DNA of 57,447 nucleotides from an uncultured Phascolarctobacterium sp. (GTDB taxonomy: Bacteria; Bacillota; Negativicutes; Acidaminococcales; Acidaminococcaceae). The notes below the pieces were generated by a model. It saw only the letters and a program-made list of their open reading frames with translations, was not told the origin of the DNA and ran no database searches. The stretch is taken from assembly GCA_949295115.1 (NCBI GenBank), contig CASFJU010000005.1, forward strand, positions 1 to 57,447. Direction: 5' to 3'. The number at the start of each line of letters is the position of its first letter. Positions within the stretch are counted from its first letter, which is position 1. Below are positions 50,609 through 57,447 of this stretch, piece by piece. The translations under genes and the position numbers were made by a program.

Positions 50609-51781
50609 GTGAAGGAACTGCAATTAAAGTATGGCTGCAACCCTAACCAGAAACAGGCACGTATTTTTATGAAGGACGGCGAGCTTCCTATCGAAGTTTT
50701 AAACGGCCGCCCCGGATATATTAACTTTTTGGACGCTTTTAACAGCTGGCAGCTCGTTAAGGAACTGAAAGAGGCAACCGGCCTGCCGGCAGCCGCATCC
50801 TTCAAGCACGTAAGCCCCGCAGGCGCAGCTGTTGGCCTGCCGCTGAGCGACACGCTGAAAAAAATCTATTATGTTGATGACCTTGAATTAAGCCCGCTGG
50901 CTAACGCTTATGCACGCGCACGCGGCGCGGACAGAATGTCAAGCTACGGCGATTTTGTAGCGTTGAGCGATATCTGCGATGTGCAGACCGCTAAAATGCT
51001 GGCACGCGAGGTTTCCGACGGCGTTATCGCACCGGGCTACACCGATGAAGCGCTGGAGGTTTTAAAAACCAAACGTAAAGGCACTTACAACATCATTAAA
51101 ATTGACCCGAATTATCAGCCTAAGCTGACCGAAACCAAAGAGGTTTTTGGCATTACTTTTGAGCAGGACCGTAACGAAGCAAAAATTACAGCAGATTTGC
51201 TTGAAAACCGCCCGACAAAAAATAAGGAAATCCCGGAAGGCGCTGTACGCGACCTTTTGATTGCGCTTATTACCTTAAAATACACGCAATCCAACTCCGT
51301 TTGCTATGTTAAGGACGGCCAGGCAATCGGCATCGGCGCAGGGCAGCAGTCCCGCGTGCATTGCACCCGCCTTGCCGGCAACAAAGCCGATATTTGGTGG
51401 CTGCGCCAGAACCCGAAAGTTTTGGCACTGCCGTTTAAAGACAGCATCCGCCGCCCGGACCGCGACAACACCATTGACGTTTATATCTCCGACGATTACG
51501 AGGATGTACTGGCAGACGGCGTTTGGGAAAACTTCTTTACCGAAAAGCCTGAGCCTTTGACCCGCGAGGAGAAAAAAGCATGGGTTGCACAGCTTAAAGG
51601 CGTATCGCTCGGCAGCGACGCGTTCTTCCCGTTCGGCGACAACATTGAGCGCGCACAGCGCAGCGGCGTTGAATATATCGCGCAGGCAGGCGGCAGCATC
51701 CGTGACGATAATGTTATCGAAACTTGCGACAAGTACGGCATCGCTATGGCGTTTACGGGCTTGAGATTGTTCCACCATTAA
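50609..51781 (+). CDS. Stand-alone AICAR formyltransferase (PurH transformylase-like)
   Basis: The 390-aa product converts AICAR and 10-formyl-THF to FAICAR in purine synthesis. It corresponds to the C-terminal transformylase half of PurH and lacks the N-terminal IMP cyclohydrolase. The catalytic Lys66-His67 in AASFKHVSPAG, the NSVCYVKDGQAIGIGAGQQSR stretch and SLGSDAFFPFGD are diagnostic. The GTG at 50609 follows SD GGGAGG. An in-frame ATG at 50522 lies inside the riboswitch and is rejected. The cyclohydrolase step must be encoded elsewhere. Confidence 0.93.
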   Translation: MKELQLKYGCNPNQKQARIFMKDGELPIEVLNGRPGYINFLDAFNSWQLVKELKEATGLPAAASFKHVSPAGAAVGLPLSDTLKKIYYVDDLELSPLANAYARARGADRMSSYGDFVALSDICDVQTAKMLAREVSDGVIAPGYTDEALEVLKTKRKGTYNIIKIDPNYQPKLTETKEVFGITFEQDRNEAKITADLLENRPTKNKEIPEGAVRDLLIALITLKYTQSNSVCYVKDGQAIGIGAGQQSRVHCTRLAGNKADIWWLRQNPKVLALPFKDSIRRPDRDNTIDVYISDDYEDVLADGVWENFFTEKPEPLTREEKKAWVAQLKGVSLGSDAFFPFGDNIERAQRSGVEYIAQAGGSIRDDNVIETCDKYGIAMAFTGLRLFHH

Positions 51782-51821
51782 TAAATTTTAGCAAAAATTT
51801 AGATAACTTTGTTAAAAGCAG

Positions 51822-51850
51822 TTGAGTTAAAGGCAAAATTGTGATACAAT
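51822..51850 (+). promoter_or_regulatory. Promoter of the acyl-CoA dehydrogenase gene
   Basis: TTGAGT (51822-51827) and TACAAT (51845-51850) are 17 bp apart. A 9-bp inverted repeat, GTTAAAAGC (51811-51819) and GCTTTTAAC (51881-51889), flanks the promoter on both sides. Confidence 0.65.
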
Positions 51851-51903
51851 ACTGAAAGTGTAATGTCAAAAAAAGCCACAGCTTTTAACATAAGGAGGAC
51901 AAA

Positions 51904-53043
51904 ATGGATTTTGCTTTAACAGAAGAACAACTTGAATTACAGGAGATGGTAAGGGATTTTGTTGCCAAAGAAATTACCCCTTACGCTGCTGAAATGGACA
52001 GAGAAAACCATGCCAGAGAAGGCTTGATGGAAAAAGCTGCCGACATGGGCCTTTTAAATGTCTGTGTTCCCGAAGAATACGGCGGAATGGGCCTTGACAG
52101 CGTAACCGTAGCCCTTATTTACGAAGAACTCGGCAAAGGCTGCGCAGGTGTTGCTACTTCTATCGCTGCAAACTCTCTTGCGTCCTATCCGATTTTGCTG
52201 GCCGGTACCGAAGAACAGAAACAGGCACACTGCGACCTTCTTAACGAAGGCAAGCTGGCTGCCTTTGCACTGACCGAACCGGGCGCAGGCTCCGATGCAG
52301 GCGCTGTTTCCACTTCCGCAGTAAAGGATAAGGAAGCAGGCACCTACACCCTTAACGGCGCTAAAGCATTCATCACCAACGGCGGCATTGCCGATACTTA
52401 TCTGGTATTTGCCAATACCCGCAAAACCGGCGGTATCCGCGGCTTAACCGCGTTTATTGTACCGAAAGGCACCCCGGGCTTTACCGTTGGCAAAAAAGAA
52501 GACAAAATGGGCATCCGCCCGTCCAATACCTGCGAACTGATTCTGCAGGACGTTGTAATCCCTGAAGCTAACCGCGTAGGCCGCGAAGGCGAGGGCTTCC
52601 GCATTGCGATGAACACCCTTGACAACGCACGTCCGTTTGTCGGTGCTGTTTCCGTAGGTTTGGCACAGGCTGCACTTGATTGCGCAGTTAAATATTCCAA
52701 AGAACGCAAACAGTTCGGCCAGCCGATTGCATCTTTCCAGATGATTCAGAGCATGATTGCCGATATGGCAATGCGCGTTGAAGCTGCCCGCATGCTGGTT
52801 TACAAAGCCTGCTGGATGCGTGACCAGGGCATGGAATTCAGCAAGGAAGCCGCTATGGCAAAATGCTACGCAGCCGATACCGCTATGGAAGTAACCACCA
52901 ACGCCGTACAGATTATGGGCGGTTACGGTTACAGCCGCGAATATCCGGTTGAAAAAATGATGCGCGACGCTAAAATTATGCAGATTTACGAAGGCACCAA
53001 CCAGATTCAACGCCTCGTTATCGCTAACAAAATCATATTCTGA
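51904..53043 (+). CDS. Acyl-CoA dehydrogenase, short-chain (butyryl-CoA type)
   Basis: This is a 379-aa FAD-dependent flavoprotein. It shows the N-terminal DFALTEEQLELQEMVRDFVA, the FAD/substrate segment AFALTEPGAGSDAGAV, and KMGIRPSNTCELILQDVVIP. The catalytic base is Glu363 in IYEGTNQIQRLVI, the position used in short-chain enzymes. In anaerobic Bacillota such enzymes work with EtfAB in butyrate-type metabolism; etf genes are not in view. SD AAGGAGG precedes the ATG. It is monocistronic. Confidence 0.96.
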   Translation: MDFALTEEQLELQEMVRDFVAKEITPYAAEMDRENHAREGLMEKAADMGLLNVCVPEEYGGMGLDSVTVALIYEELGKGCAGVATSIAANSLASYPILLAGTEEQKQAHCDLLNEGKLAAFALTEPGAGSDAGAVSTSAVKDKEAGTYTLNGAKAFITNGGIADTYLVFANTRKTGGIRGLTAFIVPKGTPGFTVGKKEDKMGIRPSNTCELILQDVVIPEANRVGREGEGFRIAMNTLDNARPFVGAVSVGLAQAALDCAVKYSKERKQFGQPIASFQMIQSMIADMAMRVEAARMLVYKACWMRDQGMEFSKEAAMAKCYAADTAMEVTTNAVQIMGGYGYSREYPVEKMMRDAKIMQIYEGTNQIQRLVIANKIIF

Positions 53044-53055
53044 TTTAAAACTTAC

Positions 53056-53090
53056 AGCCCGCTGCCGCTATGACAGCGGGCTTTTGTATT
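53056..53090 (+). terminator. Terminator of the acyl-CoA dehydrogenase gene
   Basis: AGCCCGCTG pairs with CAGCGGGCT (53074-53082) and is followed by TTTGTATTTT. Confidence 0.88.
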
Positions 53091-53099
53091 TTACGCCGA

Positions 53100-53128
53100 T
53101 TGAAAATAATTACAAGGTAGTTTATAAT
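53100..53128 (+). promoter_or_regulatory. lspA operon promoter
   Basis: TTGAAA (53100-53105) and TATAAT (53123-53128) are 17 bp apart. Confidence 0.75.
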
Positions 53129-53570
53129 AAATATATGTATAAATAAACAGTAAAGGTGAAACTATGTGGCTTTTTGTGCTGCCGCTTCTGGTAGTGATTG
53201 CGGACCAGTTTTCCAAGTACATTGTGGTGGAAAACATGGCGCTGGGGCAGAGTATCCCCGTTATCGAAGGAATTTTTCATTTAACGTATATTTTAAATCC
53301 GGGCGCGGCGTTCGGCATGTTTGCGCACAACCGCCTGTTTTTTATCGGCATTGCCGTGGCGGTTATCGGGCTCATCATCTGGGCGCGCAAGGAGATTCTG
53401 GCATCGCCGTGGGAGGTTAAATGCGGCGCGGGCCTGTTTTTGGGCGGCGCGGTAGGCAATCTCATCGACCGTGCGCGGCAGGGCGTGGTAATTGATTTTT
53501 TTGATTTCCGCGTGTGGCCGATTTTTAACATAGCAGATATTGCAATTTGTATTGGAGTTGGACTGATAAT

Positions 53571-55083
<1,513 letters not shown>

Positions 55084-55114
55084 CAATTAAGTTTTAGCGC
55101 AGGGAGGGATAAAA

Positions 55115-55771
55115 ATGGAGAAAACACCGTTTGAATTGCGCACTGATGCACTGGCACAGAGAGTAGTTAAAAATTTGGAGCGCCGCGCGTTTGAGGCTTA
55201 TTACTGCCCGACGAAGGAGGAAGCGCTGGCAAAGGCACTGAGCTTTATTGATAAGGAGCAGTGCGTATCGTGGGGTGGCGGCATGACGCTGGAGGAAATG
55301 GGCCTGCTGGACGTTTTAAGGACGCAGGGGTATAACGTAATCGACCGCGACACGGCAAAGAGCCCTGAAGAACGTATGGGGCTACTGCGCCAGGCGCTGA
55401 CCTGCGACACCTTTTTTATGAGCACCAACGCCATGAGCGAGGACGGTGTGATGGTGAACATCGACGGTACCGGCAACCGTGTGGCGGCAATGGTGTTTGG
55501 CCCTAAGCACGTTGTTGTTATTGCCGGCATCAACAAAATTGTAAAAAGCTATGAGGATGCTGTGGCACGCGCACGCAATTACGCCGCGCCGATTAACGTG
55601 CAGCGTTTTGCCAACTTTAACCCGCCGTGCAAAACTGGTGGGCACTGCTATGACTGCGTTGCGCCCGACAGCATTTGCAACTTTATTTTAACCACCCGCA
55701 AAGGCAGCCTGATGAACGCCAAAGAAGCAAGAATTAAAGTAATCATCGTCGGCGAAAATCTGGGGTATTGA
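55115..55771 (+). CDS. LUD-domain protein (lactate utilization/DUF162 family)
   Basis: The 218-aa protein has the LUD pattern: VSWGGGMTLEEMGLLDVL, DTFFMSTNAMSEDGVMVNIDGTGNRVAAMVFGPK, and the later CKTGGHCYDC cysteine set. The relatives LutB/LutC take part in lactate oxidation. The stand-alone short form is of unknown function and may bind a cofactor. SD CAGGGAGGG is 7 nt before the ATG. A perfect terminator follows. Confidence 0.88.
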   Translation: MEKTPFELRTDALAQRVVKNLERRAFEAYYCPTKEEALAKALSFIDKEQCVSWGGGMTLEEMGLLDVLRTQGYNVIDRDTAKSPEERMGLLRQALTCDTFFMSTNAMSEDGVMVNIDGTGNRVAAMVFGPKHVVVIAGINKIVKSYEDAVARARNYAAPINVQRFANFNPPCKTGGHCYDCVAPDSICNFILTTRKGSLMNAKEARIKVIIVGENLGY

Positions 55772-55790
55772 GAAAAAGCATACAATAAAC

Positions 55791-55824
55791 AAAGCCCTGT
55801 GGTACAAAGTACCGCAGGGCTTTT
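55791..55824 (+). terminator. Terminator of the LUD-domain gene
   Basis: AAAGCCCTGTGGTAC pairs with GTACCGCAGGGCTTT around AAA, with one mismatch. Confidence 0.85.
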
Positions 55825-55864
55825 GATGTATTTGAAGCAACATTTAATTTGTTTTGCAAAATAA

Positions 55865-55888
55865 AAAAACTCCGGCATCATGCCGAAG
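55865..55888 (-). terminator. Terminator of the tRNA-Gln/tRNA-Glu transcript
   Basis: On the minus strand CTTCGGCAT pairs with ATGCCGGAG, followed by TTTTTTTATTTT. Confidence 0.8.
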
Positions 55889-55903
55889 CATTTAAGAACC
55901 ATT

Positions 55904-55978
55904 TGGTAGCGCTAACGGGAATCGAACCCGTGATTTCGCCTTGAGAGGGCGACGTCTTAGCCTCTTGACCATAGCGCC
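55904..55978 (-). tRNA. tRNA-Glu (anticodon CTC)
   Basis: The 75-nt cloverleaf has acceptor GGCGCTA / TAGCGCT and anticodon arm TCGCC-CTCTCAA-GGCGA, giving CTC (reads GAG). The T-arm is GGGTTCGAATCCC and 3' CCA is encoded. The D-arm GGTCAAGAGGCTAAGAC is typical of Glu. It lies 9 nt downstream of tRNA-Gln in one transcript. Confidence 0.94.
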
Positions 55979-55987
55979 GTAAAAAAA

Positions 55988-56061
55988 TGGCTCCGGGACT
56001 AGGACTCGAACCCAGACAAAATGATCCAGAGTCATTTGTGCTACCATTACACTATCCCGGA
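55988..56061 (-). tRNA. tRNA-Gln (anticodon CTG)
   Basis: The 74-nt cloverleaf has acceptor TCCGGGA / TCCCGGA and anticodon arm AATGA-CTCTGGA-TCATT, giving CTG (reads CAG). The T-arm is GGGTTCGAGTCC-like and CCA is encoded. The T1-A72 pair is typical of tRNA-Gln. Confidence 0.94.
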
Positions 56062-56204
56062 GTTACTTTGTGTTCTCTTGAACACAAGATATATTATAGC
56101 GGCATTTTATCTAAATTGCAAGCCCTTTTTGCCAAAATTTTTAAAAATTTTTTCACAACATTTTCATCCCTAAAATTGTACAATAAAAACAAGAGGTGAT
56201 GATA

Positions 56205-56981
56205 ATGCTGAAAAGGTTGATTATATTTGTTATGCTGTTGTGCTTTGCGGTGGCTGGCACTTCGCTTGCCGCCACAAGCCGCATGCTGGATAAGAACACT
56301 GAGCTGCATCCGCAGGGGTGGAGCGTCGGTGAAACGATAAAGTTTAAAAAGAACACTGCCGTGCGTTTAAACGATAACGGCGAGGTTATCAGCGGGACGC
56401 TGGCTGATGATACTTACCTGCGCCCGCACGGATGGCAGCGAATTATTAACGACCATTATTTTGTTTCTGCCTACACTGGTGGGGGCTGGTTTCCGCGCCA
56501 CCACCGCTACTGGCCGGGCGGTGTGTACAACATTGCGCTTTCAAGCTACGGGCATTTGCGCTACAAGGATAACACCGCCGTTACGTTCAGCACGCAGGGC
56601 ACTGTTTTAAGCGGCACGGTTGCTGGCAAGGCGACCATTGCGCTGGGCGACGGTCAGTACGGCTTTGTAACTTTTGACGACAGCAGCATTCTGGAGTTTT
56701 ACGACAGCGGCGCCGTTAAAACAGGCACGCTGGCGGAGGATACGGCGCTGCGCCCAGCCTTTTGGCAGCAGAACATGGCGGATAACACCAAGGCCGGTTT
56801 TGTGGAGTTTAAAAAGGAAACCTGCGTGTATTTTGACGAAGCGGGCAACGTAACCGCAGGCACAATAAAAAAGGCCGCACCGTGGAAAACGGGCGGCGCA
56901 GTAACGACGCTTGAAGAAAAAACAGAATATAAATTTACGGAAAGCGGCGCGGAAAAAACGCCGTCTAATCCGCAAGAGTAA
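56205..56981 (+). CDS. Secreted repeat protein of unknown function
   Basis: A signal peptide (LKRLIIFVMLLCFAVAGTSL, cleavage near SLAA) begins the 258-aa product. Four imperfect repeats of about 45-60 residues follow, each built as hydrophobic-x-F/L-x3-G-x-V-x-(S/A)GT-(L/V/I). Examples are VRLNDNGEVISGTLADDTYL, VTFSTQGTVLSGTVAGKA and LEFYDSGAVKTGTLAEDTAL. Some are capped by RP-x-(G/F)W. This suggests stacked beta hairpins. No family is recognised. The ATG at 56205 is about 8 nt from AGAGGTG; ATG 56199 is an alternative. The 3' end overlaps the convergent gene by 17 nt. Confidence 0.72.
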   Translation: MLKRLIIFVMLLCFAVAGTSLAATSRMLDKNTELHPQGWSVGETIKFKKNTAVRLNDNGEVISGTLADDTYLRPHGWQRIINDHYFVSAYTGGGWFPRHHRYWPGGVYNIALSSYGHLRYKDNTAVTFSTQGTVLSGTVAGKATIALGDGQYGFVTFDDSSILEFYDSGAVKTGTLAEDTALRPAFWQQNMADNTKAGFVEFKKETCVYFDEAGNVTAGTIKKAAPWKTGGAVTTLEEKTEYKFTESGAEKTPSNPQE

Positions 56982-57447
56982 ACTTCCATGCGCAGTGGCA
57001 GGTGTTGTCAGTAACATCGGGGTAGCAGCTTACGCATTCGCAGGTAAAGCGGCTGTCAATCGTTTTGGCAAACAGGCCGTATTCAATAATGCCCACGTTT
57101 TTGCACGGGTGCAGTTCCATGCCCTTGCTTGTGCGGGCGTGCTGCACGCGGCATTCCGTAGTGCGGTAGGTCAGCGTGTTGCCTTCCACAATAATCTCAT
57201 CGCGATTAATGTTTGCGTACAAACGCAGCTTTAAAGCCTGCTTCAAACCCTCAATACCGGCGTTATCCGGCAAGTTTAAAAATGCTTTAATGCGCTTGGC
57301 TTCAATAACGGTAAACTTTTCCCAAATGGCGCAGTCGTGCTCCATGGCTTCGTCCATGCCGTATTTTTGTTCTACGGACTGAAACCACACGCCGTCCATC
57401 GCCAGCCAGTTTTTGCAGTAGTTTTCTATCAGTTCAATCAGCTGTTC
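56965..57447 (-). CDS. Cysteine-rich cytosolic protein (DUF6125-like), 5' truncated by window edge
   Basis: The frame is open to the right edge, so the N-terminus is missing; 160 codons are visible. The segment NYCKNWLAMDGVWFQSVEQKYG near the edge, then MDEAMEHDCAIWEKFTVIEAKRI and LTYRTTECRVQHARTSKG, recall a family of small cytosolic proteins (DUF6125). The C-terminal cysteines (FTCECVSCYPDVTDNTCHCAW) could bind a metal. The function is unknown. The stop lies inside the convergent secreted-repeat gene. Confidence 0.65.
   Translation of the reverse strand, partial: EQLIELIENYCKNWLAMDGVWFQSVEQKYGMDEAMEHDCAIWEKFTVIEAKRIKAFLNLPDNAGIEGLKQALKLRLYANINRDEIIVEGNTLTYRTTECRVQHARTSKGMELHPCKNVGIIEYGLFAKTIDSRFTCECVSCYPDVTDNTCHCAWKFTLAD

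Noticed and set aside
53547..53570. A longer start for the RluA-family protein
   Set aside because: The extra residues lie in the lspA end and have no SD. The ATG at 53571 begins a normal-length protein.

Overview
The window (57,447 bp) is a mostly plus-strand bacterial housekeeping stretch with compact, overlapping operons. It contains two tRNA loci, at least four structured RNAs and a few accessory patches. Several features point to Bacillota: a tRNA-Gly-sensing T-box before separate glyQ and glyS genes, the order phoH-ybeY-cdd-era, rpsU-yqeY, mtaB after prmA-rsmE, and a 6S RNA in front of tcdA (the yrvM-type position). The moderate GC content and the gene set fit Negativicutes (Acidaminococcaceae, Phascolarctobacterium-like). 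That placement is inference; no rRNA is present to confirm it.

Layout: 1-260 is the start of a ribbon-helix-helix repressor gene on the minus strand, facing a 25-bp perfect palindrome. 261-4123 holds an M16C zinc protease and a DUF1848 protein. 4162-9731 is accessory: an XRE regulator divergent from a membrane Ser/Thr kinase, two tiny XRE regulators, and an AT-rich run of zinc-ribbon, membrane and secreted proteins. 9779-11631 holds fic and rhuM genes, followed by tRNA-Leu(CAA). 11987-18242 carries an alpha/beta hydrolase, a lipoprotein cyclophilin, then phoH-ybeY-cdd-era-corC-like-recO. 18246-21535 is the glycyl T-box with glyQS. 21667-23930 holds a SulP transporter and a KapD-like exonuclease. 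24022-31562 is a tRNA-modification and mismatch-repair operon, miaB-mutS-mutL-methyltransferase-miaA. 31573-31727 is an unidentified structured RNA with its own terminator.

31912-34894 is prmA-rsmE-mtaB, followed by a HIT protein, rpsU and yqeY. 36231-36427 is 6S RNA, then tcdA and rarA. 38536-45202 is lapA-like, recJ, relA, an MBL hydrolase and an AI-2E transporter. 45358-48946 is hisS-aspS and a DUF3783 gene. A radical SAM gene (minus) and an AT-rich orphan follow. 50450-51781 is a ZTP riboswitch controlling a stand-alone AICAR formyltransferase. After that come an acyl-CoA dehydrogenase, lspA, an RluA-family gene, pyrR, a LUD-domain gene, tRNA-Glu(CTC) and tRNA-Gln(CTG), a secreted repeat protein, and a truncated cysteine-rich protein at the right edge.

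Many genes act on translation: tRNA synthetases, tRNA and rRNA modification enzymes, ribosome maturation factors and the stringent response. The best candidates for something undescribed are the RNA at 31573-31727, the AT-rich envelope-like cassette at 6438-9731 with its kinase/XRE neighbours, and the apparent AUA and AUC start codons of era and the CorC-like gene.
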